Shown here: positions 22,347 to 31,279 of the stretch, one piece after another
How positions within the stretch are numbered: the stretch's first letter is position 1
How the letters are laid out: every line of letters starts with the position of its first letter
Origin: SZUA-430 sp965227535
GTDB lineage: Bacteria; Pseudomonadota; Alphaproteobacteria; Micropepsales; Micropepsaceae
DNA: 64,000 nucleotides
Reading direction: 5' to 3'
Assembly: GCA_965227535.1 (NCBI GenBank)
Contig: OZ245761.1
Coordinates: 3,162,001 to 3,226,000, forward strand
Notes under the pieces: model-generated
Told to the model about the DNA's origin: nothing
Database searches by the model: none
The model's input: the letters and a program-made list of their open reading frames with translations, nothing else
Position numbers and translations under genes: made by a program

Positions 22347-24806
22347 ATGACGAGCGCCGCGCGAACGAACGGGATTCGGACGATGAGCCAGATGCACTCG
22401 GCCTTCGGCGTTTTCGGCTCTGCCGAACGCGTGCCGCTCTTGCCGCAAGAATGGACCGGTTGGCGCGCCGCCGTCGCCATCACGCTGCGCCGCCTGATCG
22501 CGCGCGGCCTGGGCGTCGCGTTCATCACCGCAGCCATCGGCACCTTCGCAGCGGTCGCAACCTACGCGCCGACGGACCCAAGCTGGAACAACGCGTCGGG
22601 CGCACTCGTGCAAAATGCGCTGGGCCTATGGGGCGCAAACATCGCCGACGCCATCTGGCAAAGCGTCGGCCTCGCCGCATGGGGCGTCGCCATTCCGCCG
22701 CTCGCGTGGGGTCTCTGGCTCGTCGACGGCCGCATCGGTTTGCGCCTCATCCTGCGCACAGCGACATGGGCCGCATCGATCCTGCTCGTCGCAACGTTCC
22801 TCTCGCTCTTCCCGCCGCTGCTTGGCGCGCAAGATCCGGCGACCCTCGGCGGCGCGCTCGGCAACGCCATCCTGCCCGCGCTCGGAAATCAGCTTCAGCA
22901 ACTCGGCATACCCACGCCGGTCGCCGTCGCCGGTATCGTCTGCGGCCTCGCAGGTTTGATGCTCTACATCCTCTCGCTCGGCATGAACCCGCTGAAGCTC
23001 ACCCTGCCCGTCCTGCCATGGGATGCGATCGGCGGCCGCATGAGCAACGCCTTCGGCTCGCTCGGTTACGCGCTCACACGTCCGTTCCGCCGCACGCCGA
23101 AGCTGCGCATCGAACGCCGCGAACCGCGCGTCGACGACGACGGCATCGAAATCGCGCCGATCGAAGAAGAACTCGACGAACCCATCCTACCCGCCGCCGC
23201 GCGCCGCGAACCGCGCGTCATGCGCACGCCGCCGAAGAAGGCCCCGCGCGAACTACGCGAAGCCCAGCCCGCGCTGAAGCTCGAAGAAAATTCCGAATAC
23301 CAACTGCCGCCGCTGAACCTGCTGGAAAAAGGCAAGGCGCAAAGCGTCTCGCGCGAATCCGACGAAACGCTGGAGCAGAACGCCCGCATGCTGGAAAGCG
23401 TCCTCGCCGACTTCGGCGTGCGCGGCCAGATCACGCAAGTCCGCCCCGGTCCCGTCGTCACGCTCTACGAATTCGAACCGGCCGCCGGCATCCGCTCAAG
23501 CCGCGTGATTTCGCTGGCCGACGACATCGCCCGCTCGATGAGCGCCGTTTCCGCCCGCGTCGCCGCCGTGCCTGGCCGCAATGTCATCGGCATCGAACTG
23601 CCGAACCAGCGCCGCGAGAAAGTGCTGCTGCGCGATCTGCTGTCAACCAACGAATACGACAACGCCAACATTCAGCTGGTGCTCGCGCTCGGCAAGAATA
23701 TCGGCGGCGAACCTGTCATCGCCGATCTCGCCCGCATGCCGCATTTGTTGATCGCAGGTACGACGGGCTCGGGTAAGTCCGTCGCCATCAACACCATGAT
23801 CCTGTCGCTGCTCTACCGGCTCTCGCCGCAGCAGTGCAAACTGATCATGATCGATCCGAAGATGCTGGAACTGTCGGCCTACGACGGCATCCCGCATCTC
23901 TTGTCGCCGGTCGTCACCGACCCGAAGAAGGCCATCGTCGCGCTGAAGTGGACGGTGCGCGAAATGGAAGACCGCTACCGCCGCATGTCGAAGGTCGGCG
24001 TGCGCAACATCCTGGGCTACAACGAACGCATCGCCAAAGCGAAGGCCAAGGGCGAAACCCTGAAACGCACCGTGCAAACGGGCTTCGACGGCCAAACGGG
24101 CGAGCCGGTGTACGAGGAAGAAGCGCTCCCGCTCGACCACATGCCCTACATCGTCGTCATCGTCGACGAAATGGCCGACCTCATGATGGTCGCCGGCAAA
24201 GACATCGAAGCCGCCGTCCAGCGCCTCGCCCAAATGGCGCGCGCGGCAGGCATCCACATCATCACGGCCACACAGCGCCCGTCGGTCGACGTCATCACCG
24301 GCACGATCAAGGCGAACTTCCCGACCCGCATCTCGTTCCAAGTCACATCGAAAATCGACAGCCGCACGATTCTGGGCGAACAGGGCGCCGAACAACTCCT
24401 CGGCCAAGGCGACATGCTGTTCATGGAAGGCGGCGGCCGCATCCGTCGCGTCCACGGCCCATTCGTCGCCGACGGCGAAGTCGAAGCCATCGTGAAATTC
24501 CTGAAGGCCCAAGGCGAACCAAGCTACCTCGACGCCATCACCGAAGAACCCGAGGAAGCCGATCCCTCGATGCTGATCGACGGCGAAGGCGAAGGCTCAG
24601 GCGACGACCTCTACGACCAAGCGGTGGCCGTGGTCGCCCGCGACCGCAAAGTCTCGACCAGCTACATCCAACGCCGCCTGCAAATCGGCTACAACCGCGC
24701 CGCCCGCATCATCGAAAAGATGGAAGAAGAAGGCGTCATCTCCGGCCCCAACCACTCCGGCAAACGCGAAGTCCTCGTCGGCGACCACTCGGGCAGGGAC
24801 GACTGA
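22347..24806 (+). CDS. ftsK: DNA translocase FtsK
   Basis: The 819-aa protein has four N-terminal membrane helices (residues about 50-225), a short charged linker (about 230-330), the alpha/beta translocase motor with Walker A GTTGSGKS near residue 471, Walker B in YIVVIVDEMADLMMV, and a C-terminal gamma winged helix that reads KOPS sites (about 750-815). It pumps chromosome ends at the septum and activates XerCD recombination. ATG 22383 is an alternative start 12 codons in. It is followed convergently by the 218-aa membrane protein, with no bases between the stops, and then by lolA. Confidence 0.97.
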   Translation: MTSAARTNGIRTMSQMHSAFGVFGSAERVPLLPQEWTGWRAAVAITLRRLIARGLGVAFITAAIGTFAAVATYAPTDPSWNNASGALVQNALGLWGANIADAIWQSVGLAAWGVAIPPLAWGLWLVDGRIGLRLILRTATWAASILLVATFLSLFPPLLGAQDPATLGGALGNAILPALGNQLQQLGIPTPVAVAGIVCGLAGLMLYILSLGMNPLKLTLPVLPWDAIGGRMSNAFGSLGYALTRPFRRTPKLRIERREPRVDDDGIEIAPIEEELDEPILPAAARREPRVMRTPPKKAPRELREAQPALKLEENSEYQLPPLNLLEKGKAQSVSRESDETLEQNARMLESVLADFGVRGQITQVRPGPVVTLYEFEPAAGIRSSRVISLADDIARSMSAVSARVAAVPGRNVIGIELPNQRREKVLLRDLLSTNEYDNANIQLVLALGKNIGGEPVIADLARMPHLLIAGTTGSGKSVAINTMILSLLYRLSPQQCKLIMIDPKMLELSAYDGIPHLLSPVVTDPKKAIVALKWTVREMEDRYRRMSKVGVRNILGYNERIAKAKAKGETLKRTVQTGFDGQTGEPVYEEEALPLDHMPYIVVIVDEMADLMMVAGKDIEAAVQRLAQMARAAGIHIITATQRPSVDVITGTIKANFPTRISFQVTSKIDSRTILGEQGAEQLLGQGDMLFMEGGGRIRRVHGPFVADGEVEAIVKFLKAQGEPSYLDAITEEPEEADPSMLIDGEGEGSGDDLYDQAVAVVARDRKVSTSYIQRRLQIGYNRAARIIEKMEEEGVISGPNHSGKREVLVGDHSGRDD

Positions 24807-25463
24807 CTACTTCTTCCGGTGCGTCGCGTCATAAGCCGTCGCCAGTTCGGCGATCATCTCCGGCTTCCAGCACACGTCGGCGAATCCGTTGACGCGCAGC
24901 ACGTCGAGCACGTCTTTGAACTCCGCATTCGCCTGCGAGAACATCTCGCGCGTTTGCTTCAAGCGCCGTTCGACCGCGAGGAAGCCGACGTCTTCCGGAT
25001 GCGCCGCCTCATAGGTCCAATCGCGCACCGCGCGTAGCATGCGCATGTAGTCGTTGACCTCGCGCGAAATGTCCGCGGTCAGCGCATAGCCGTACAAACC
25101 CGTCAGCGCCGGAAACGCACGATACGCATTGTCGACCGCATCCGCGGCGCGCACACGCGCGGGCCCCATCGGCGTGCGCACGAACCTGAGCAGCGTCTCG
25201 CCCATTGCAACGTGAAGCAGCAAGAGCTCCTGCCCGAAATTTTGCCGCGCAGGCCGCCACTTCGACGACTGCCGCGCATCGATCATCACGGGAATGAGGA
25301 TCGAGAACACAAGCGCGCCGAGAATGAACCCGCCGAATTCCGCCACCGCATTCTGAAAGAACCCCTCGTTCATGCCGAGCGGCCCGTTCGGATCCAAGAT
25401 CAGCTTGGCAATATCTTCGACCATCGAAATGCGCCCCCACGCCAGGTTCCGGCTCTCAATCAT
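24807..25463 (-). CDS. Hypothetical membrane-anchored protein
   Basis: The 218-aa protein has one clear membrane segment (FGGFILGALVFSILIPVMID, about residues 42-62). A helical, charged C-terminal part follows with conserved-looking SREVNDYMRMLRAVRDW and LKQTREMFSQANAEFKDVLDVLR, possibly coiled coil. An internal ATG at 25424 with GGGGG upstream is an alternative start. Its stop abuts the ftsK stop, and it diverges from lolA. No family is recognised. Confidence 0.6.
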   Translation of the reverse strand: MIESRNLAWGRISMVEDIAKLILDPNGPLGMNEGFFQNAVAEFGGFILGALVFSILIPVMIDARQSSKWRPARQNFGQELLLLHVAMGETLLRFVRTPMGPARVRAADAVDNAYRAFPALTGLYGYALTADISREVNDYMRMLRAVRDWTYEAAHPEDVGFLAVERRLKQTREMFSQANAEFKDVLDVLRVNGFADVCWKPEMIAELATAYDATHRKK

Positions 25464-25576
25464 TTAATGGCCGCCGGGCCCGATCATGCTATTCTGGCCG
25501 AAGTCCGGGGCCGCCCGCCAGGGCCGGAACCATCCATCTTCTTGTCGCCACAGTCGCTTCCTAAGGCTTGCGGCCC

Positions 25577-26212
25577 ATGTCCGAGCTCAGATTGACCATG
25601 CGCACACTCATCCTCACCGTACTCGCCGTCATGTTCGCGGCCACGGCCCACGCGGCGCCCCTCAACGCCCAAGACACCGCCGAGCTGAACAAGATTTCCG
25701 CCTACCTGAACGCGATCACCTCGCTGCAAGCGAGCTTCGTCCAGGTCGGCCCCAACGGCGAACTGGACCAGGGCATGGTCTACGCCAAAAAGCCCGGCCG
25801 TCTGCGCTTCGAATATGCGCCGCCGAGCCCGTATCTGATCGTCTCCGACGGCGTCACGATCGCGGTCGCGAACTCGAAGATGCGCACGGTCGATCGCTAT
25901 CCGCTGATCGAGAACCCGCTGAACATCATCCTGCGCGAAAATATCGACCTGACGAAGGATCAGCGCATAACCGCGGTTGAGCGCCAGGCCGGAACGCTGC
26001 GCATCACGGCGGCTGAGAAATCGGGCCCTCTTAAGGGCCAAGTAACCTTAATTTTCGCCTCGCCGTCGACCGAGCTGCGCCAATGGATCATTACCGATGC
26101 GCAAGGCTTGCAGACTATGATTGCCTTGAAAAACACGAAGACCGAGGTGGCCCTGCCGCCCGATCTATTCGTGTTGAAGGACGTCGACAAATTCCGCCGG
26201 AAGGACGAGTAG
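25577..26212 (+). CDS. lolA: Outer-membrane lipoprotein carrier LolA
   Basis: The protein has a signal peptide (hydrophobic LILTVLAVMFAATAHA), followed by the LolA half-barrel pattern: YLNAITSLQASFVQVGPNGELDQGMVYAKKPGRLRFEY and later TELRQWIITDAQG. LolA carries lipoproteins from LolCDE across the periplasm to the outer membrane. ATG 25577 was chosen with AAGG about ten bases upstream; ATG 25598 is seven codons further in. The ftsK-lolA neighbourhood is conserved in alphaproteobacteria. Confidence 0.92.
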   Translation: MSELRLTMRTLILTVLAVMFAATAHAAPLNAQDTAELNKISAYLNAITSLQASFVQVGPNGELDQGMVYAKKPGRLRFEYAPPSPYLIVSDGVTIAVANSKMRTVDRYPLIENPLNIILRENIDLTKDQRITAVERQAGTLRITAAEKSGPLKGQVTLIFASPSTELRQWIITDAQGLQTMIALKNTKTEVALPPDLFVLKDVDKFRRKDE

Positions 26213-26261
26213 CTTCACGTCGCTTGCTGCTGTTTGCGGGGCGGTGGTAGGCCAATGAACC

Positions 26262-27035
26262 ATGACCCGCAGGCTCAACAAACCGCTCGTCGGCATCCCG
26301 TGCGATCTTCGCATGATCGGGCCGCATCCCTTTCACGCCGTCGGCGAGAAATACATCGTCGCCGTTCGTGACGGCGCCGGCGCAATCCCCGTCCTCATTC
26401 CCGTTCTCGAAAAGCCGATCGACATCGACGAGATCCTCGACACGGTCGACGGCGTCTTGCTGACCGGCTCACCGTCGAACGTCGCCCCGAACCTCTACGG
26501 CGGCCCATCGCCACGCGAAGGCGTGCTGCAGGATCATCGCCGCGACGCAACGACCGTCCCGCTCATCCGCCACATCGTCGATCGCGGCCTGCCGCTGCTC
26601 GCGATCTGCCGCGGCTTTCAGGAATTCAACGTGGCCTACGGCGGCACGCTGTTTCAGCACGTCGAAGAACAACCGGGACGCTTCGACCATCGCGAAGACA
26701 AGCATCAACCACTCGACGTCCAGTACGCGCCGATCCACGACGTCCACCTGACGCCGGGCGGCAGACTCGAAGCCATCGCGGGCATGGGCACGATCAAAGT
26801 GAACTCGCTGCACGGGCAGGGCGTCGACAAGGTAGGCGAGGGGCTTGCCGTCGAAGCCGTCGCACCCGACGGCCAAGTCGAAGGTCTGCGCGTCCGTAAG
26901 GCGCAAGACTTTGCGCTCGCCGTGCAATGGCATCCCGAATGGCGCTTCTGGGAAAACGATTTCTCGAAGGCGCTCTTCGCCGCCTTCGGTCAAGCAATGC
27001 GCGGCCACCTGATGCAGTCGGAGGCCGCGCAATGA
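26262..27035 (+). CDS. Class I glutamine-amidotransferase-like hydrolase (PuuD family)
   Basis: The 257-aa protein is of the peptidase C26/PuuD group. The nucleophile Cys sits in LLAICRGFQEFNVA, and the His-Glu pair in VQWHPEW. This family hydrolyses gamma-glutamyl amides such as gamma-glutamyl-GABA in putrescine breakdown. It overlaps the glutamine-synthetase-like gene by four bases, so the two probably act together on a gamma-glutamylated amine. The other puu genes are not nearby, so the substrate is uncertain. Confidence 0.88.
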   Translation: MTRRLNKPLVGIPCDLRMIGPHPFHAVGEKYIVAVRDGAGAIPVLIPVLEKPIDIDEILDTVDGVLLTGSPSNVAPNLYGGPSPREGVLQDHRRDATTVPLIRHIVDRGLPLLAICRGFQEFNVAYGGTLFQHVEEQPGRFDHREDKHQPLDVQYAPIHDVHLTPGGRLEAIAGMGTIKVNSLHGQGVDKVGEGLAVEAVAPDGQVEGLRVRKAQDFALAVQWHPEWRFWENDFSKALFAAFGQAMRGHLMQSEAAQ

Positions 27036-28381
27036 GCGACCGCACGCACCTGAAAGAGTGGCTAAAAGAACGCCGGATCACCGAGGTCGAGCTCCTCGTC
27101 CCCGATATGGCGGGCATCGCGCGCGGCAAGATCTTGCCGACGAGCAAATTCCTCGCCGGTCTCGAGAACGACACGCTGCGCCTGCCCGAAAGCATCTTCG
27201 GCCAAATGGTCACCGGCGCCGACGCCGAGACCGAAGCGCTGACCTACCAGGCGCCCGACATGATCCTGGCGCCCGACCCCAACACGATCTGCATCGTGCC
27301 CTGGTACCGCGAGCCGACCGCGCAAGTCGTCTGCGATTGCTATGACCGCGCTGAGAAAGCGAACCCCGTCGCCCCGCGCCAGGTCCTGAAGAACATTCTC
27401 GCGCTCTATGCGGAAAAAGGCTGGCGCCCCGTCATCGCGCCGGAAGTCGAGTTCTTCCTGTCGCAAAAGAACATCGACCCCGACTACCCGCTGTTGCCGC
27501 CCGCCGGCAAGTCAGGCCGCCCGCAAACCGGCCGCCAGGCTTACTCGATTGACGCCGTGAACGAATTCGATCCGCTATTCGAAGACGTCTACGATTATTG
27601 CGAAGCGCAAGAGATCGGCATCGACAGCTTGATCCACGAAGAAGGCGTCGCGCAGGTCGAGATCAACTTCAACCACGGCGACCCGCTGCAGCTCGCCGAC
27701 CACACGTTCCTGTTCAAGCGCACCGTTCGCCACGCCGCGCTGCGCCACGACATCTACGCAACCTTCATGGCCAAGCCCTACGAGCAAGAACCGGGCAGCG
27801 CCATGCACATTCACATCAGCATCGTCGACGCCAAAGGCGTGAACCTGTTCTCGACGCGCAGCGGCAAAGACACGCGCCTGTTCATGGCCTACATCGCCGG
27901 CCTGCAGAAATATCTGCCGGCCTCAATGCCGCTCATCGCGCCCTACGTGAACTCCTACCGCCGCTTGGTGCGCTATCTCTCGGCGCCGGTGAACACGCAT
28001 TGGGGTCACGAGAACCGCACGGTGGGCTTGCGGATTCCGGAATCCGAACCGAAGAACCGCCGCATCGAAAACCGCGTCCCCGGCGCCGACGCCAATCCCT
28101 ACCTTGCGATCGCCGCGTCGCTCGCCTGCGGCTATCTCGGCATGGTCCAAAACCTGTCGCCGACAAAGCCGATGGAAGGTAACGCCTACGACTCGATGCG
28201 CTACCAGCTGCCGCGCCATCTGTTGGACGCGATCACGCGCTTCCGCGGCTCGCAGGATCTGCGCGAACTCTTGGGCGAATCCTTCGTGGATTTGTATTCC
28301 GACGTGAAGGCGTCCGAACACGACGCCTATCAGCAGGTCATCAGCCCGTGGGAACGTCAGCACTTGCTGCTGAACGTGTAA
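27032..28381 (+). CDS. Glutamine-synthetase-like gamma-glutamylamine ligase (PuuA-like)
   Basis: The 449-aa protein begins at ATG 27032, overlapping the PuuD-like stop. It carries the catalytic GS motifs: a metal site in VIAPEVEFFLSQ, IHEEGVAQVEINFNHGDPL, HIHISIVDAKGVN and LRIPESEPKNRRIENRVPGADANPYL. GS-like ligases with this pattern attach glutamate to putrescine or other amines. Pairing with the amidase suggests an amine or polyamine utilisation step. Its 3' end overlaps the DUF2061 gene by 41 bp on the opposite strand. Confidence 0.88.
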   Translation: MSDRTHLKEWLKERRITEVELLVPDMAGIARGKILPTSKFLAGLENDTLRLPESIFGQMVTGADAETEALTYQAPDMILAPDPNTICIVPWYREPTAQVVCDCYDRAEKANPVAPRQVLKNILALYAEKGWRPVIAPEVEFFLSQKNIDPDYPLLPPAGKSGRPQTGRQAYSIDAVNEFDPLFEDVYDYCEAQEIGIDSLIHEEGVAQVEINFNHGDPLQLADHTFLFKRTVRHAALRHDIYATFMAKPYEQEPGSAMHIHISIVDAKGVNLFSTRSGKDTRLFMAYIAGLQKYLPASMPLIAPYVNSYRRLVRYLSAPVNTHWGHENRTVGLRIPESEPKNRRIENRVPGADANPYLAIAASLACGYLGMVQNLSPTKPMEGNAYDSMRYQLPRHLLDAITRFRGSQDLRELLGESFVDLYSDVKASEHDAYQQVISPWERQHLLLNV

Positions 28382-28565
28382 GCCGGGCAGGGACCCAGCG
28401 CCAAACGCGTTCGTGAAAATAAAACGCCACGGTATTGCAGGCGGGCTCGACCACCGCGAGCATCGTTGCCACCGGCGCAGATCCCGTCAGCAAATAAGCA
28501 ACCGCGAACGCGACGCTGAAATGCAGCACCGCGAACGTGCCTGTCTTGATCAGGTCCAGGGACAT
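28341..28565 (-). CDS. DUF2061 membrane protein
   Basis: The 74-aa product has two membrane helices (FAVLHFSVAFAVAYLLTGSAPVA and the following VVEPACNTVAFYFHERVW), matching the DUF2061 group including the conserved ...EPACNTVAFYFHERVW block. It overlaps the 3' end of the GS-like gene. A 19-bp Fur-like palindrome lies 14 bp upstream of the start, suggesting iron-linked control. Confidence 0.82.
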   Translation of the reverse strand: MSLDLIKTGTFAVLHFSVAFAVAYLLTGSAPVATMLAVVEPACNTVAFYFHERVWRWVPARLTRSAASADVPTG

Positions 28566-28579
28566 AGGCCTTACCTTTA

Positions 28580-28598
28580 ATTGCGACTAACTCGCAAT
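28580..28598 (-). promoter_or_regulatory. Fur-box-like palindrome upstream of DUF2061 gene
   Basis: A perfect dyad, ATTGCGA-N5-TCGCAAT, sits 14 bp before the gene start. The GCGA/TCGC arms and 19-bp span resemble Fur-type operators of proteobacteria. Assignment is by pattern only. Confidence 0.5.
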
Positions 28599-28666
28599 AA
28601 CATAAGCTGGAGCGGGCTTGAGGTCAAGAAGCCTGAGCGCCGAAATAGACCTTGATTATCAGGTGC

Positions 28667-30214
28667 TTAGCGCCACGGAGCCTTCAGCTTGGCGAACCGC
28701 CGCCACTGCCGCTTCAGCTTCTCCGACCGCTCACGCGCATGCCCGACATGCCACCCGACGACCACGCCGCCCGCATAACCGATCGACGCAGCCCCGTCGC
28801 CGCCTTGCTCCGCCAAAATATCGCGAACGAGTGTCCGCGCCACGGCGGCGTCATTCATCTCGCCCAACACATCCTGCAAAGCGCTTAGCCGCTTCACGAA
28901 CGCCTTCACATCGCGCTTGTGAAACAGCGACTGAAAGAAGTCGCACGCATAGCGCAGCTTCTTCAGCCGCTTGCGAAGCTCATGCCGCTCGTTCACGTCG
29001 AGATCGTCGATGCGCTTGCCAAGCTTCACCGCGCGCGTCCGACGACGGTCCAACCGCTCGCACGCGAACTCGGTCGCGTTGCGAACCGCGTCCTCGCCGC
29101 CGATCGACGCGTCGAACCAAGGTTTGCTGTACGTCACCGCGGCAAGCTCAAGAACCAAACGGCGAAATCGTTCCGACTCCAGCGCCTCGAACACATGCGA
29201 CCACGCGATGCGCCGGCGCGTGCGCACGACGGTCGCCAACTCACGCAGCCGCTCGTCCTCGCCATGCGCCTCGGCCGCCGGACGAAAAACCTCGTCCTGA
29301 AACACGTCCAGATCGCGCGCCTCGCCCATCACGCCGGCCAGCCATCGCACCTCGTCCTCGACCCCACTCAACGATGTGCGAAACGGTCCGCCGAACAACG
29401 TCAGCGCACTGCGCAGCCGCCGCAGCGCCACGCGCATCTGATGAATGCCTTCGGGATCCCGGGCAATCGTCACCGCCGCCCAATTGCCCAGCAGATGGTT
29501 CAGGCAATAGCCGATCACGCCGGTAAACGCCGTATCCGCCGTCGCCGTGTCGGAGAGCGCCAAGCGTTGCGCATAGACCGGCGCTTCGGCTTCATCCTTG
29601 ATGAGCGCATAACCGCGCGCCGCCTTCGACTGCAGGAACAGCATCAAAGGCTGTCCCGCTGTGAGTTCTTTGGCGCACGCGACAAGATCGTTCGCGCTGC
29701 CCTTCAAAAGCTCGAGCTCAAGCTCCGAAATCGGCGCTTGCGACGACCGGCCCTCGCCCAACGTCCGGATGACGCCCGTGTCGAAAGCCGCCTCGATTTC
29801 CGTCCCCCGCTTTGGCGTCAGCAACACCTTGGTGCGGCGCACCTCGACCGAAAACAGCGGCTTGAGAACCGACTTCTTCAACGCCTTGGCAACGCGGCGG
29901 CGAACCGCCTCGTCCGAAATCGCCTCGACATCGGGCGCAAGCGATCCAACCGTGGCCTTGATCTCGGTGCGCGTCGCGACGTCCGGCCCGTTGGCGCTCT
30001 TCAATGTCTGGACGAAGCCCTCGCCTTCGTTGCGCACGCGCAGCACGTATCCCGCCTTGCGCAGCGCCAGGTCGTCCGTGTCGAAATAGACGGCGTGAAG
30101 CGCGCGCGTCTGCGGCTTACGATTGCGCGCAAGCCGGCGAAACAACGGCAATCGCCGAACGCGCGCTAGCGCCTCATCGGGCCCAATGAATTTGAGCTCG
30201 GTTTCCTGTCCCAT
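28667..30214 (-). CDS. CYTH-CHAD domain protein
   Basis: The 515-aa protein starts with the CYTH signature ETELKF (ExExK) and continues with the triphosphate-tunnel beta strands up to about residue 200. The C-terminal half (about 215-500) is a helical CHAD domain with MRVALRRLRSALTLFGGPF and KRLKKLRYACDFFQSLF. CYTH-CHAD proteins bind or hydrolyse polyphosphate or triphosphates; CHAD can direct proteins to polyphosphate granules. ATG 30214 (MGQETELKF) is taken; ATG 30220 adds two residues. It lies 307 bp downstream of hisF on the same strand and probably has its own promoter. Confidence 0.92.
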   Translation of the reverse strand: MGQETELKFIGPDEALARVRRLPLFRRLARNRKPQTRALHAVYFDTDDLALRKAGYVLRVRNEGEGFVQTLKSANGPDVATRTEIKATVGSLAPDVEAISDEAVRRRVAKALKKSVLKPLFSVEVRRTKVLLTPKRGTEIEAAFDTGVIRTLGEGRSSQAPISELELELLKGSANDLVACAKELTAGQPLMLFLQSKAARGYALIKDEAEAPVYAQRLALSDTATADTAFTGVIGYCLNHLLGNWAAVTIARDPEGIHQMRVALRRLRSALTLFGGPFRTSLSGVEDEVRWLAGVMGEARDLDVFQDEVFRPAAEAHGEDERLRELATVVRTRRRIAWSHVFEALESERFRRLVLELAAVTYSKPWFDASIGGEDAVRNATEFACERLDRRRTRAVKLGKRIDDLDVNERHELRKRLKKLRYACDFFQSLFHKRDVKAFVKRLSALQDVLGEMNDAAVARTLVRDILAEQGGDGAASIGYAGGVVVGWHVGHARERSEKLKRQWRRFAKLKAPWR

Positions 30215-30520
30215 CAGCATTGGGCGACCCGCGTAATGCGCGAACTCTCGCCCCTCTCCCCAAAACCAGTAGGCGAGAGCGTACAGGGACGCGCAATCAT
30301 CACAAATACGTTAGCAAAATGTCATAAACACATGATGTAGGAGGCGCGTGAAAGTTCGCTCAAGCGCTTGATGCAACTAAAGTTTACGCGCCAGGTGTGA
30401 AAAAATTTTCTGAGCTGGCGACACACTTTCGAGATGCGTGTGACCGCGCGGCGACAAGCGCTACACGGTTCCGCGCCCGTTTTGGCGGCGCGCTGGAAAC
30501 TCAAGCAAATTCGAGCAAAT
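30215..30520. promoter_or_regulatory. Leader between hisF and CYTH-CHAD gene with large dyad
   Basis: The roughly 300-bp gap has no gene. It contains an imperfect 50-bp dyad (30343-30392) with GGCGCGT/ACGCGCC ends and a perfect CAAGCGCTTG core, close to A/T-rich runs. It could be the control region of the CYTH-CHAD gene. Confidence 0.5.
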
Positions 30521-31279
30521 TTACAGCCGAACCGCCACGCCGCTTTGCGCCAAACGCGCCTTCGCTTGACCGATTGTCGCCTCACCGAAGTGAAAAATCG
30601 ACGCCGCCAGCACGGCGCTCGCATGGCCCTCTCGCACACCAGCGACCAGGTGATCGAGCGTCCCCACGCCGCCGCTCGCGATCACGGGAACGCTGACCGC
30701 ATCGGCGACCGCGCGCGTCAGCTCAAGGTCGTAGCCTTCCTTTGTTCCGTCGCGGTCCATCGACGTCAGCAGAATCTCGCCCGCGCCGAATTCCACGACC
30801 TCACGCGCGTAGGCAACGGCATCGAGCCCCGTGGCCGTTCGCCCGCCATGCGTGAACACTTCGAACACACCCGACGGCGTCCGCCGCGCGTCGATCGCCA
30901 CGACCACAAGCTGCGACCCGAACTTCTCCGCCGCCTCGCGCACGATCGCACGCCGCTCGACAGCCGCGGTGTTGATCGAAACCTTGTCGGCGCCCGCCAG
31001 CAACAAGGTGCGAATGTCTTCAACCGACCGCACGCCGCCGCCGACGGTCAACGGCATGAAGCAAGCCTCCGCCGTCCGCCGCACGACATCGAGCAGAATG
31101 CCGCGCTTCTCATGGCTCGCCGTAATGTCGAGAAAGCAAAGCTCGTCCGCCCCCGCCGCGTCGTAAGCCCGCGCCGCCTCGACCGGATCGCCCGCGTCGC
31201 GCAAGTCGACAAACTTCACGCCTTTGACGACGCGCCCGTCTTTCACGTCGAGGCAAGGAATGATGCGCGTCTTCAGCAT
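30521..31279 (-). CDS. hisF: Imidazole glycerol phosphate synthase cyclase subunit HisF
   Basis: The 252-aa TIM barrel carries the catalytic Asp11 (RIIPCLDVKDGRVVKGVKF), the second Asp in VVVAIDARR and the phosphate-binding GGVG segments. With HisH it converts PRFAR and ammonia to IGP and AICAR in histidine synthesis. It overlaps hisA at one base. hisE, which usually follows in related genomes, is not in the window. Confidence 0.97.
   Translation of the reverse strand: MLKTRIIPCLDVKDGRVVKGVKFVDLRDAGDPVEAARAYDAAGADELCFLDITASHEKRGILLDVVRRTAEACFMPLTVGGGVRSVEDIRTLLLAGADKVSINTAAVERRAIVREAAEKFGSQLVVVAIDARRTPSGVFEVFTHGGRTATGLDAVAYAREVVEFGAGEILLTSMDRDGTKEGYDLELTRAVADAVSVPVIASGGVGTLDHLVAGVREGHASAVLAASIFHFGEATIGQAKARLAQSGVAVRL

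Noticed and set aside
28618..30169. Long plus-strand frames opposite CYTH-CHAD
   Set aside because: Arg/His/Pro-rich antisense translations; the minus frame has the ETELKF and CHAD signatures.
30322..30639. 105-aa minus-strand frame in the hisF-CYTH gap
   Set aside because: It overlaps the hisF 3' end in another frame, has no ribosome site and is Arg/Cys-rich; the dyad at 30343-30392 lies inside it.
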